Below, one piece after another: positions 16,797 through 25,382 of a stretch of 64,000 nucleotides of DNA. Below the pieces are notes generated by a model, which saw nothing but the letters and a program-made list of their open reading frames with translations, did not search any database and was not told the origin of the DNA. How positions within the stretch are numbered: position 1 is the stretch's first letter; every line of letters begins with the position of its first letter. This DNA comes from QAMX01 sp964448855 (GTDB taxonomy: Bacteria; Bacillota; Clostridia; Oscillospirales; QAMX01), in NCBI GenBank assembly GCA_964448855.1, contig CAYUXI010000005.1, positions 45,375 to 109,374 on the forward strand. The letters run 5' to 3'. The position numbers and the translations under genes are program-made.

Positions 16797-17681
16797 ATGA
16801 GACATTTTCTTGTCGGAACCGACTGGTGGACAGATTGCGATGACGCCGTGGCCATGCGCCTGCTGGCGCGGGCGCACCACGCCGGGCAGATTGGCCTGGA
16901 TGGCATCGTCATCAACGCCTGTATGGAAGCGTCCGCCGCCTCGCTGGAAGGCTTCCTGCGGACGGAAGGGGTGACGGACGTCCCGATCGGCCTGGATGTG
17001 GAAGCCGTGGACTTCGGCGGAGAGCCGCCGTATCAGAAACGGCTGCTCGCCTACGCCTGGCGCATCCGCTCGAACGAAAATGCCATGCCCGCCGTCCGGC
17101 TGTATCGCAGCGTGCTGGCGCAGTGCAGCGAACCGATGGAGCTCATTGAAATCGGCTATTTGCAGGTGCTGGCGCAGGTGCTTGCGTCGCCGCCGGACGA
17201 TCTGTCGGACAAAAGCGGACGCGAGCTGATCAGCGAAAACGTTCGGAAAATCTGGATTATGGCCGGAAAATGGGACGAACAAGGCGGGAAAGAGAATAAC
17301 TTTGCACGCAATGCCCGAGCAAGAAAAGCGGGTGCATACGTCTGCCAGACCTGCCCGGTGCCGATCACCTTCCTCGGCTGGGAGGTGGGCGCATCCGTCA
17401 TCACGGGCGGAACGCTGGCGGAAACGGACGTGCTGCATCAGGTGCTGGCTGATCATCACTCCGCCGAAGGCCGCAGCTCGTGGGATCCCATGCTGTGCCT
17501 GCTGGCGCTGATCGGCGATGAACAGGCGGCGGGCTACCGGAGCGTGCGCGGCGTGGCGCGGGTGGATGAGGAGACCGGTCGCAATTTCTTTGAACCGTGT
17601 GTAGACGGCGCGCATCGGTATGTCGTGAAGGATCGAGCGGATGTATTTTATCAGGCTGCCATTGAGGCGCGCATCCGCTGA
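16797..17681 (+). CDS. Inosine-uridine nucleoside hydrolase-like protein
   Basis: This 294-residue protein begins with GTDWWTDCDDAVAM, a form of the DxDxxxDD calcium-binding motif of nucleoside N-ribohydrolases. Those enzymes cleave the N-glycosidic bond of nucleosides. The HxxD region typical of the C-terminal active site is not obvious, so activity on a canonical nucleoside is not assured. A late segment, GWEVGASVITGGTL, resembles the family's substrate-loop region. GGGAG precedes the ATG. It sits 40 bases behind the flavoprotein and 28 bases before a GH36 lipoprotein, so co-transcription is likely. Confidence 0.78.
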   Translation: MRHFLVGTDWWTDCDDAVAMRLLARAHHAGQIGLDGIVINACMEASAASLEGFLRTEGVTDVPIGLDVEAVDFGGEPPYQKRLLAYAWRIRSNENAMPAVRLYRSVLAQCSEPMELIEIGYLQVLAQVLASPPDDLSDKSGRELISENVRKIWIMAGKWDEQGGKENNFARNARARKAGAYVCQTCPVPITFLGWEVGASVITGGTLAETDVLHQVLADHHSAEGRSSWDPMLCLLALIGDEQAAGYRSVRGVARVDEETGRNFFEPCVDGAHRYVVKDRADVFYQAAIEARIR

Positions 17682-17709
17682 ACCACATTTTGAAAGGAGA
17701 CGATTCCCG

Positions 17710-19740
17710 GTGAAGGCATCGAAAAAAGCATGGCTGGCCGTGCTGCTGGCCGCACTCTGCCTGTACGGCTGCACCCCGCAAACGCCCGCCGAAAGCCCCG
17801 ATGATGGAGTTCTGAACAGCGTGGTCAACCCGGCCGAGCTGTTTTCGTTCCGATATGCGGGTGAGGCTTCGGCCGATTTCCTGTCGGAGTGGCTGTATGA
17901 GGAGACGAAAATGGAAACGGAAACCGGACACCAGCAGACCTGCACCTGGACGGACGAATCGACCGGCCTGCGCGTTGCGCTGGAGCTGACGTACCGGGAC
18001 GCGGAACCGGCCCTCGAATGGGTGGCGCGACTCGAAAACACCGGCTCGGCCGATACCGCGCTGATTGAAGCGCTCCATATCGCCGATTTCTGCCTGACGG
18101 ACGGCCTGCAGCCGACGGAACCCGTCAAGCTCTGCTATTCCAAGGGGACGGACGTCAGCGAAAGCGATTTTCTGTTTCAGGAGGAAGAGCTGCCGGTTGG
18201 GCGCGTTCGAGCCTTCCAGCCGTCCGGTGGCCGTTCCAGCTCCGGCGACGTCATGCCGTATTTCAATCTCTGCACGGAAACCGGCGGGGTGCTGATCGCC
18301 ATCGGCTGGACAGGCCAGTGGCAGGCCGTGTTCGAACGGCACGAAACGGATGTCCGCGTCACGGCGGGCATGGAGACGACGCATTTTGTCCTGCACCCCG
18401 GCGAAGCTGTTCGAACGCCGTCCGTGGCGGTGCTGAACTGGCAGGGGACGGAGGAGCAGAGCTATCAGCAGTGGCGGCAGTATATGCTCCAATACCACAC
18501 GCCGCACGATGCGAACGGCGAACCGATCGTTCTTCCGCTGACGCAGGGCGCATGGGGCGGGGACTCGGCAGAACAGCATCTGAATACCCTGCAATACCTG
18601 ACCGACAACGCATATGACTACGATGCGTATTGGGTGGATGCCGGCTGGTACGGCGATGAAGACCGCCACAGCAGCAGCCAGTACGGCGAGGAATGGTTCC
18701 AAAATGTCGGCAACTGGAACCACAACACCGCGCTTTACCCGGATGGACTGTCGCCGATCAGCGAAGCCGCCCACGCGGCGGGGCTGAAATTCCTGCTCTG
18801 GTTCGAGCCGGAACGCGCCTGGTTCGATTCACAGCTTGTGCAGAAGCACGGCGACTGGTTTTTGACCACGGACGAAACGGCATCGGCCAGCTGCCTGCTG
18901 AATCTGTGCAACCCGGCGGCGCGAACGTGGATGGCCGACTTCCTGAGCGACAAAATCCAGACCTATGGCGTCGATATCTACCGGCAGGATTTCAACCTCG
19001 ATCCGCTGCCGTACTGGCAGGCGGCCGATGCGGACAACCGCGTCGGCGTGACGGAAATGCAATACATCGACGGCCTGTACCGGTTTCTGGACGAATTGAC
19101 GGCGAAAAACCCCGGCCTGATGCTCGACAACTGCGCCGGAGGCGGACGGCGTCTGGACTATGAAATGCTGACCCGAGCGCTGCCGCTGTTTCGGAGTGAC
19201 TACCAGTGCTCGGAAACGTACCGAACGACGCCAGTGCAGATTCAAACGGATGGCCTCTCCCGTTGGGTGCCGCTGAGCGGGACGTGCGTGCAGTATCGGC
19301 CGGGCGATACGGTTTCCTTCCGCTCCAATCTGTCGTATGCCATGCAGTTCGCCGCGACCGACCAGACGGAATGGCAGCGCGCCATGATCGAGCAATTCCA
19401 TCGGGCGCAGCCGTGTTTTCTGGGCAACTATTACCGCATCAGCACGGGCAATCTCCGCTCCGAACGGCACTGGTTTGCCTGTCAGTGGGAGCGGCCGGAC
19501 TTACAGTCGGGTATGCTTCTGGCGTTCCGGCGGGAACGCGCCAAAAATGCGGAGGAAACGCTGCAGCTGCGCATCCCGTCCGGCACCCGTCAGGTGACGC
19601 TGACCGATGCGGATACCGGTGATACCTGGACGGTTTCCGCGGCGAATGCGTCAGACGGCATTCTGCCGCTGTCGATCACCATCGAATCGGCCAGCGCGTC
19701 GCGCCTGATTTTCTATCAGCTCGTCACCTCCTCGGACTGA
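17710..19740 (+). CDS. Alpha-galactosidase-like lipoprotein, glycoside hydrolase family 36
   Basis: This 676-residue protein is exported as a lipoprotein; the lipobox LYGC lies near residues 18-21 after a hydrophobic stretch. The GH36 (beta/alpha)8 barrel is clear: WVDAGWYGDEDRHSS, then KFLLWFEPERAW, then YRQDFN with the probable nucleophile Asp427, then RSDYQCSE with the probable acid/base Asp497. GH36 enzymes release alpha-linked galactose or N-acetylgalactosamine from oligosaccharides, here on the outer face of the membrane. The start is the GTG at 17710, eleven bases after AAAGGAG; the longer frame from 17641 runs inside the preceding gene. A bidirectional terminator follows. Confidence 0.9.
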   Translation: MKASKKAWLAVLLAALCLYGCTPQTPAESPDDGVLNSVVNPAELFSFRYAGEASADFLSEWLYEETKMETETGHQQTCTWTDESTGLRVALELTYRDAEPALEWVARLENTGSADTALIEALHIADFCLTDGLQPTEPVKLCYSKGTDVSESDFLFQEEELPVGRVRAFQPSGGRSSSGDVMPYFNLCTETGGVLIAIGWTGQWQAVFERHETDVRVTAGMETTHFVLHPGEAVRTPSVAVLNWQGTEEQSYQQWRQYMLQYHTPHDANGEPIVLPLTQGAWGGDSAEQHLNTLQYLTDNAYDYDAYWVDAGWYGDEDRHSSSQYGEEWFQNVGNWNHNTALYPDGLSPISEAAHAAGLKFLLWFEPERAWFDSQLVQKHGDWFLTTDETASASCLLNLCNPAARTWMADFLSDKIQTYGVDIYRQDFNLDPLPYWQAADADNRVGVTEMQYIDGLYRFLDELTAKNPGLMLDNCAGGGRRLDYEMLTRALPLFRSDYQCSETYRTTPVQIQTDGLSRWVPLSGTCVQYRPGDTVSFRSNLSYAMQFAATDQTEWQRAMIEQFHRAQPCFLGNYYRISTGNLRSERHWFACQWERPDLQSGMLLAFRRERAKNAEETLQLRIPSGTRQVTLTDADTGDTWTVSAANASDGILPLSITIESASASRLIFYQLVTSSD

Positions 19741-19768
19741 CAGCCGCCCTGCATCTCTGAAAACGAAA

Positions 19769-19805
19769 AAAATCCTCCATATGATCGAGTCATATGGAGG
19801 ATTTT
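19769..19805. terminator. Bidirectional terminator between convergent operons
   Basis: A 16-bp stem (19769-19784 with 19790-19805, aaaatcctccatatga / tcatatggaggatttt) has A/T tails on both sides. It serves the GH36 gene from the left and the deacetylase gene from the right. Confidence 0.92.
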
Positions 19806-19852
19806 CTGCTGAAAAACCGGAAAACTGCACCGCTGCTGCGGCGCAAACGGCA

Positions 19853-21160
19853 TTAGAAGCGAATCGTCCAGGCCTGCAGCGGGAGGCGCGGGCTCACATA
19901 TTTGGCGGTGAACTCCGGCACATGGACGCCCCAGCCGACGATGTCGGCTTTGATCAGCTCCGGGAAATCGGTCAGATCGATGTTCTGCGGGCGCGGCGTG
20001 AGCGAAACGGTTTCTTCACCGGACAGCACGCCCAGCATGGCGAACAGGAAGTCGGCCGGGCCGAGGACGGTGTTGCCAACGGTGATGGATGTCGGCAGGA
20101 AGGTCTGCGTATTGATGTTCTGAGCGGCGGCGCGAACGTCCGCAGCCGACACCGTGACCGGCTCGGAAATTGCGAACGGCGTATCCAAAAAGCCGAAGAC
20201 GCGCCCACAGGCAAACAGCGCATCGCCGCGCAAAAATGCGACGGCTGCCGAGAAAATATCGGAAATCGACAGGGAGCACGGCGCATCCAGCGGATAGAAG
20301 CAATCGGTCAGCGCACGGCGCAGAGCGGGCATATCCGAGGGCTTCAGAATGCGGGCACCCGCATCGCGCTCTGCGGCAATCTGGGAATAGGTCTTGATCG
20401 TGAAGCGCTCGTCTGCCTTCAGCTTGCGAATCAGCCGACGGATATCGTCCAGGAAGGCGAGGCGCTCCTCCTCCGGAATGCGCGGCGCTTCTTCCCATTG
20501 GCCGAACGGATGCTTGTTCTCGCCCTTGTAGTTGTACAAATCCCAGAAATCGCTGTAGCGCAGGCGGTTCGGGTGGTTGTAGATGATGACGTTGTCGAGC
20601 TGCGCGAGCCGATCATAGAACGCCGGATCATCGACCAGATGGTGCTTGTGGATGTGCTCATAGGACTCGGTGTAGGCCATGTGCAGCGAGTTGCAGAAAT
20701 AGGCACCGCGGCTGTTGCGCGTATCGGCGAACGTATCGCAGTAGCAGGGGATACCGAGATCCGCATAGGCGTACATGGCGACATAGGACTTGTCGGCTCC
20801 CGGCGGCACGGCGGCAAAGACGCGGTTCACACCGGTAGCGGCCTTGACATAGGCGAGCCCTTCGCTTTCCTGACGCATGACCTCGTTGTAGGCCTGCGTG
20901 AAGTCTTCGCAATCGGTGTATTCGGCGATTGTCGGGTGGAGCGTATGCCCGTAGGTGTGGAAATCGATTTCGTGGTACTTCAGTGCCTCCAGCACATCCG
21001 TCCGACCCCAGGCCGCGAGCTGACGCGCCAACAGGCCGACGATGCAGAAGCAACCGCGAATCCCCTCAGCGCGGAGCATTTCTGCGGCATCCAGTACGCC
21101 GTTTGCCGCATAAGAGCTGGTGAAATCCTCGGAGTCAAAGCTGAATACAAGGTTACTCAT
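19853..21160 (-). CDS. NodB-type polysaccharide deacetylase-like protein
   Basis: This 435-residue protein has the order of carbohydrate esterase family 4-like enzymes. FSFDSEDF supplies the first Asp motif, and HTYGHTLHP is the H-x3-H metal-binding motif. No signal peptide is visible, so it probably acts in the cytoplasm, unlike wall deacetylases. The C-terminal 150 residues are not recognised. The start is the ATG at 21160, preceded by AGGAAAGGA; the in-frame ATG nine codons earlier has no site. It is the second gene after an MFS transporter, so a role in processing an imported saccharide is a reasonable inference. The exact substrate is unknown. Confidence 0.78.
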   Translation of the reverse strand: MSNLVFSFDSEDFTSSYAANGVLDAAEMLRAEGIRGCFCIVGLLARQLAAWGRTDVLEALKYHEIDFHTYGHTLHPTIAEYTDCEDFTQAYNEVMRQESEGLAYVKAATGVNRVFAAVPPGADKSYVAMYAYADLGIPCYCDTFADTRNSRGAYFCNSLHMAYTESYEHIHKHHLVDDPAFYDRLAQLDNVIIYNHPNRLRYSDFWDLYNYKGENKHPFGQWEEAPRIPEEERLAFLDDIRRLIRKLKADERFTIKTYSQIAAERDAGARILKPSDMPALRRALTDCFYPLDAPCSLSISDIFSAAVAFLRGDALFACGRVFGFLDTPFAISEPVTVSAADVRAAAQNINTQTFLPTSITVGNTVLGPADFLFAMLGVLSGEETVSLTPRPQNIDLTDFPELIKADIVGWGVHVPEFTAKYVSPRLPLQAWTIRF

Positions 21161-21213
21161 GATCAAATCATTCCTTTCCTGATGCAAGATATTTCAAGCC
21201 ACGAGTGGCTCAA

Positions 21214-22386
21214 TTACGAATGGGAGGGGTGGCGCGCAGCGCGGCTGGAAATGACGAACAGCGCCGCGCCGAAGACGGAGAAGAAAATCATGGAAATGAA
21301 GGCCGTTTGCAAGCCGAAGCGATCGGTCACGACACCCATATAAAGGTTGGACGCAATGCCGGATACGCCGGAGGCCACCGCACCGATGAGCATCTGCGCG
21401 GTATAGGTCAGGCGGCTTTCCACAATCTGCGGCACATACTGGACGCTGGCGGAGAGGTACAGCCCATAGGCGGGCCCCTGCAGCACCATCACGGCAACCG
21501 TCAGCCACAGCGACTGCGAAAGCGCAATCAACGCGATCTTGGCGGCCATGGCGCAGAAGGAGACGCCCAGCAGCGTGCGGTGCGAAAAGCGGCGGGAGAG
21601 GTGGCGGTACAGCAGCAGCGCGGGAACCTCACTGACGGAATTGACGAAAATCGCCAGCCCGTAAATCCCGTTGTTGCCGCCCAGCTCCGTGATGCGGAGC
21701 GAATAAAATAGCATAGTGCCGGTGGAACCGAAGTAAGTGAAAAAGACGGCGAGGAGCAGACAAAGATACTGCCGGTCGGTGAATAAATGGCCAACTGCCT
21801 GCAAAAAGCCGGTGTGCGCCTCCGAAGAGACGGCTGAGCGGGGTGGCCTGGCCGTTTCCGGCACAATCGCGACGGCCACGGCGGCACAGCAGGAGAGAAT
21901 CAGAAAAGCGGGCGTGACCAGCGAATAGCCGAAACGATCCAGTGCAATGCCAAACAGCGCCGCCGTTGTCGCATAGGCAAAGCTGCCGCAGCTGCGCGTC
22001 AGACCAAAATTCATCTGCGCGCCGTCCCGCAGCAGCCGCGCCGACCAGGTGTCGAAGAGATACATCAGGGACTGCGTCGTGGCGGACAGCAGAACAACGG
22101 CCAGAACGGCACAGACAAAGCTGTTTCGCCCGAACGGAATCAGCAGGGAGGCAGCGGCTCCGGACAGCAGCACCGCCATGAAAACCGGCTTGATGCGCCG
22201 GACGTGGTCACAGAGCATCCCCCAGAGCGGCTGTCCGGCTGTCAGCACGATGGTGCCGCACATGGAGATAATCCCGCTCTGCAGCTCGGAATAACCGAAA
22301 TCCCGAAGCAGCGGGACGAGATAGGTGAAGAAAACACAGTAGGTCATCCAGTACGCGGCCTGAATCAGAGAAAAACGAAGGTTCAT
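21214..22386 (-). CDS. Major facilitator superfamily transporter (sugar/nucleoside-type)
   Basis: This 390-residue membrane protein has about 12 hydrophobic helices. It shows the MFS layout with a basic loop between helices 2 and 3 (GMLCDHVRRIKP) and a basic C-terminus. The overall look resembles the LacY/nucleoside-H+ symporter branch of MFS proteins. It is the promoter-proximal gene of a two-gene unit with the deacetylase-like gene. AAGGA lies upstream of the ATG at 22386. The substrate cannot be told from sequence. Confidence 0.85.
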   Translation of the reverse strand: MNLRFSLIQAAYWMTYCVFFTYLVPLLRDFGYSELQSGIISMCGTIVLTAGQPLWGMLCDHVRRIKPVFMAVLLSGAAASLLIPFGRNSFVCAVLAVVLLSATTQSLMYLFDTWSARLLRDGAQMNFGLTRSCGSFAYATTAALFGIALDRFGYSLVTPAFLILSCCAAVAVAIVPETARPPRSAVSSEAHTGFLQAVGHLFTDRQYLCLLLAVFFTYFGSTGTMLFYSLRITELGGNNGIYGLAIFVNSVSEVPALLLYRHLSRRFSHRTLLGVSFCAMAAKIALIALSQSLWLTVAVMVLQGPAYGLYLSASVQYVPQIVESRLTYTAQMLIGAVASGVSGIASNLYMGVVTDRFGLQTAFISMIFFSVFGAALFVISSRAARHPSHS

Positions 22387-22467
22387 GCACAAAAATCCTT
22401 ATTCAATCGTTGATGGCTCCCACCGGGAAATCGGCAGGCGGGAAGACGCCCGAAGAAGAGCGATTCT

Positions 22468-22496
22468 ATTATACCACATTTCGAAAGGAAGAACAA
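22468..22496 (-). promoter_or_regulatory. Sigma-A-type promoter of the MFS-deacetylase unit
   Basis: On the minus strand TTGTTC (22491-22496) and TATAAT (22468-22473) are 17 bases apart, 80 bases upstream of the MFS start. Confidence 0.75.
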
Positions 22497-22625
22497 GACA
22501 AGCGACAGAGCGACCGACGCGAAAAATAAAAGTGAAATTGAAAGTGAGCATGGGCGACTATGAGGGAGATTTCGGGCGAAAAACGGAGCTTCAAAAAAAT
22601 AAATTGAATTTCTTCAATTTGGGGC

Positions 22626-22654
22626 TTGACAAGTGCGCCAAGATGTGGTAAACT
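22626..22654 (+). promoter_or_regulatory. Sigma-A-type promoter of rplM-rpsI
   Basis: TTGACA (22626-22631) and TAAACT (22649-22654) are separated by 17 bases. This is a near-consensus promoter, as expected for ribosomal protein genes. Confidence 0.82.
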
Positions 22655-22673
22655 ACTGTGGTCTGAAAAATAA

Positions 22674-22693
22674 GGCGCAGTTATGCCTGCGCT
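22674..22693 (+). promoter_or_regulatory. Hairpin in the rplM leader (possible L13 autoregulatory leader)
   Basis: gcgcag-ttatgc-ctgcgc forms a six-bp stem plus a wobble pair about 25 bases upstream of the rplM start. L13 leaders that bind the ribosomal protein are known in Firmicutes; assigning this hairpin to that class is inference from position only. Confidence 0.4.
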
Positions 22694-22717
22694 GAGATAA
22701 AAATTGGAGGTAAACGC

Positions 22718-23149
22718 ATGACGACGTTCATGGCAAACAAACAGACAATTGAACGTAAATGGTACGTCCTGGACGCGGCCGGCGTTTCGCTGGGGCACAC
22801 AGCGGCAAAGGCAGCGGCGCTTCTCCGCGGTAAACACAAGACCGATTTCACCCCGCACGCTGACTGCGGCGATTTCGTGATCGTTATTAACGCGGCACAG
22901 GCCAAACTGACCGGCAATAAGATGGAACAGAAAATGTACCGCACCCATTCCGGTTATGTCGGCGGCCTGAAGGAAACCAAATACAGAATTTTGATGGCTC
23001 AGAAGCCGGAGCTGGCAATGAAGCTGGCTGTCAAAGGGATGCTCCCGAAGAACTCGGTCGGCAGATGGTCGCTTGATCGGCTGAAGGTTTATGCCGGTCC
23101 GGAGCACAAGCACGCCGCGCAGAAGCCTGAGCTCTGCGAAAACAACTGA
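22718..23149 (+). CDS. rplM: 50S ribosomal protein L13 (uL13)
   Basis: This 143-residue L13 has the family landmarks in order: TIERKWYVLDAAG, ALLRGKHKTDFTPH, GDFVIVINA, MYRTHSGYVGGLKE, KGMLPKNSVGRW, and a C-terminus with HAAQKPEL. L13 binds 23S rRNA early in assembly of the large subunit. GGAGGT lies nine bases before the ATG. It is followed after 17 bases by rpsI, the usual bacterial pair. Confidence 0.98.
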   Translation: MTTFMANKQTIERKWYVLDAAGVSLGHTAAKAAALLRGKHKTDFTPHADCGDFVIVINAAQAKLTGNKMEQKMYRTHSGYVGGLKETKYRILMAQKPELAMKLAVKGMLPKNSVGRWSLDRLKVYAGPEHKHAAQKPELCENN

Positions 23150-23166
23150 AAAGGAGGACATAACGA

Positions 23167-23574
23167 ATGATCTACCAAGCCAAAAAGCCCTATCATTACG
23201 GCACCGGGAGACGGAAGTCCTCCGTGGCACGCGTCCGTCTCTATGAAGGCGGCACGGGCAAAATCACCATCAACGATCGCGACATCGACGAATACTTCGG
23301 CCTTGAAACGCTGAAGCTGCTCGTTCGTCAGCCGCTGGAAGCCACCAACCTGCTCGGCTCCTGCGATGTCGTTGCAACCGTCCAGGGCGGCGGCGTAACC
23401 GGTCAGGCCGGCGCCATCCGTCATGGTCTGGCGAGAGCTCTGCTCACCGTCAACGAGGAATATCGCCCCATCCTGAAACAGGCGGGTCTGCTCACCCGCG
23501 ACCCGAGAATGAAGGAGCGCAAAAAGTACGGTCTCAAAGCCGCCCGTCGCGCACCGCAGTTCTCCAAACGCTGA
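23167..23574 (+). CDS. rpsI: 30S ribosomal protein S9 (uS9)
   Basis: This 135-residue S9 has YGTGRRKSSVARV near the N-terminus, GGGVTGQAGAIRHGLARAL in the middle and the basic RAPQFSKR C-terminal tail, which reaches the P-site tRNA in the 30S subunit. AAGGAGG precedes the ATG. It is co-transcribed with rplM and closed by a strong terminator. Confidence 0.98.
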   Translation: MIYQAKKPYHYGTGRRKSSVARVRLYEGGTGKITINDRDIDEYFGLETLKLLVRQPLEATNLLGSCDVVATVQGGGVTGQAGAIRHGLARALLTVNEEYRPILKQAGLLTRDPRMKERKKYGLKAARRAPQFSKR

Positions 23575-23594
23575 ATTCAATTCTGCTTCTTTTT

Positions 23595-23637
23595 GTGCCT
23601 TTCCCGCAGAGAGCGCTGCGGGAAAGGCACTCTTATT
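23595..23637 (+). terminator. Terminator of rplM-rpsI
   Basis: A 15-bp perfect stem (23595-23609 with 23616-23630, gtgcctttcccgcag / ctgcgggaaaggcac) is followed by a T-rich tail. Confidence 0.9.
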
Positions 23638-23736
23638 TCCGGGAACAATCAGCCGGGCAGCGGGTTTTTCTGTCGCCTGACAGGCTGTCCTGAAACATTC
23701 CACCCCGGCATATACTCCAGAAGGAGGTGAGCCGAC

Positions 23737-24819
23737 ATGAAAAAAAGCGCATTCAGAGAATCCGGCATGATCCGCGTTTTGCTGAGCTACTGCGGCCTGC
23801 TGCTGGCGCTGGCGCTGGTGATTTCCATTTTCGTATTCGCCATCGACAGCGAACCGGACGAACCGACCGCTCTCCGCGCCGAAACCGAATCGACAACCAC
23901 CGATTTAACGCAGCCGGACGACGAGCAAAACGTTGTGACGGAACCGTCGGAGACGTTCTGCGTAACCATCGTTGTGGATGGCGAGGAACGACAGGTCGAG
24001 GCCGCCGGTGAAACCGTCGCCGAGCTGCTGCTGGCCGCCGACATCACCCTCAGTGAGCAGGATGAAGTCTCCCCGTCGGAAACGACAACGGTCTATAACG
24101 GCCTTCGGATTACCATCGTCCGCGTGACAACGGTCTGCTTTGAAACGGAGATCGAAATCGCCTACGAAACGGAAAAGCAGAACGATGCGCAGCTTTTTAT
24201 CGGCGAAACCAAAACCCTGACAGAGGGCAAAAACGGAATCCGCAAACTCGTGTTTGAACAGACTCTGCGGGATGGCGTGATGGCTGAAAACCGGATCCTC
24301 TCCAATGAAGTCGTTTCCGAACCGGTGACCCGCGTCATCCGCGTGGGGACAAAGCCCCTGCCGACGACAACGACCAAGGTCACCTCGAAAACCACACAGA
24401 AGACCACGAAGAAAACAACGACGCAGAAAACAACTGCAAAAACGTCCACACAATCTCCTACCACAGACAGCGCACCCGACGCGGTGACGGTCACGGTGGG
24501 CGGCAAGACCTATGAGGTCTCCAAGGTGATTCAGGGCGAGGCGGTGGCCTATTATTCCAACCGCACGAACCCATCCACGGCGACGGGGAACCCGGCCATC
24601 CCGGGCAAAACGATCGCGGTGGACCCGAAGGTGATTCCTCTTGGTAGCCTCGTCTACATCACATCCGTAGACGGGACGTCCTGGAGCTATGGCCCAGCCT
24701 ATGCACATGACGTGGGCGGCGGCATCAAGGGCAACATCGTCGATCTCTTCAAGGCGAGCTATTCGGAATGCGTCGCCCATGGGAGACGAAACTGCATCAT
24801 CTACGTGCTGGAACCCTGA
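23737..24819 (+). CDS. YabE-like G5/3D-domain cell-wall protein
   Basis: This 360-residue protein is anchored or exported by a hydrophobic helix at about residues 12-35. A DUF348-type ubiquitin-like repeat lies near residues 70-130. A G5 domain follows at about 145-205 (LFEQTLRDG-like and RVIRVGTKP). A Thr/Lys-rich linker separates it from the C-terminal 3D domain (from about 265; VDPKVIPLGSLVYI, HDVGGGIKGNIVDLF). The 3D domain is the double-psi barrel of MltA-type and Sps/Rpf-like wall lytic enzymes, and its conserved Asp residues are present. It probably cleaves peptidoglycan outside the membrane during germination, growth or division. AGAAGGAGGTGA is a near-perfect ribosome binding site. 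Confidence 0.9.
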   Translation: MKKSAFRESGMIRVLLSYCGLLLALALVISIFVFAIDSEPDEPTALRAETESTTTDLTQPDDEQNVVTEPSETFCVTIVVDGEERQVEAAGETVAELLLAADITLSEQDEVSPSETTTVYNGLRITIVRVTTVCFETEIEIAYETEKQNDAQLFIGETKTLTEGKNGIRKLVFEQTLRDGVMAENRILSNEVVSEPVTRVIRVGTKPLPTTTTKVTSKTTQKTTKKTTTQKTTAKTSTQSPTTDSAPDAVTVTVGGKTYEVSKVIQGEAVAYYSNRTNPSTATGNPAIPGKTIAVDPKVIPLGSLVYITSVDGTSWSYGPAYAHDVGGGIKGNIVDLFKASYSECVAHGRRNCIIYVLEP

Positions 24820-24853
24820 CGCATTGCAGGCGATGCACAGAAAATTGAACCAG

Positions 24854-24896
24854 AGAAGGGACAATCTCACACGATATGCGTGAGATTGTCCCTTCT
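24854..24896. terminator. Bidirectional terminator overlapping the end of the TerB-like gene
   Basis: A 17-bp perfect stem (24854-24870 with 24880-24896, agaagggacaatctcac / gtgagattgtcccttct) is followed by T on the plus strand. It closes the 3D-protein gene, and on the other strand it contains the last nine or so codons and the stop codon of the TerB-like gene. Confidence 0.9.
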
Positions 24897-25361
24897 TTTT
24901 GTGTCTGAAGCGGCACTGACGGCTGTCAGGATGTACTGCTTTTCGTCTCTGGAAATCCGGCCGTCGATGCCTGCAATGCAGAGGCAGAGCAGAATGACGT
25001 CGTCCCGCAGACCGTCGTCCAGCCGGTCAAGGATGGTGATCATTTGCTGGGTGTATTCCGTGACGGCGGCGCGGCTGTCTGCCCGGCGAAACCGGGCTTT
25101 GATCGGCGTGAAGTCGAACGGATCTCCGAAAATCCGCACGAGGGAGGGGTAGATGAGCAGATACTTCAGCTCATTCAACCGCCCGTCCGACGTGACAGAG
25201 CCGATGAGAAACCCGGCCAGCGCCGAGACGGCGTCCAGACCCGGAATCGAGAGCGTGCGCAGTGCCGTGAGAACCGGTGAAGATGCTCCGGTGAGCAGCC
25301 GCCTTTTTTCAAAGGGGGATAACGCGTCGTAAGTATCGCAGAGCTGTTGAAAATCGAACAT
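24867..25361 (-). CDS. TerB-like (tellurite-resistance-type) helical protein
   Basis: This 164-residue all-helical, presumably cytosolic protein has two acidic, Gly-containing turns, TSDGRLNELKYLLI and GIDGRISRDEKQYI, each followed by hydrophobic helix. This is the pattern of the TerB/DjlA-like metal-binding fold. It is the last gene of an ABC efflux operon, 21 bases behind the permease, with GGAAAGGGAGG as ribosome binding site. Its function with the transporter is unknown; a sensory or regulatory role is speculation. Its final codons lie in the terminator stem. Confidence 0.65.
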   Translation of the reverse strand: MFDFQQLCDTYDALSPFEKRRLLTGASSPVLTALRTLSIPGLDAVSALAGFLIGSVTSDGRLNELKYLLIYPSLVRIFGDPFDFTPIKARFRRADSRAAVTEYTQQMITILDRLDDGLRDDVILLCLCIAGIDGRISRDEKQYILTAVSAASDTKRRDNLTHIV

Positions 25362-25382
25362 ATCTGCCTCCCTTTCCGCAGG

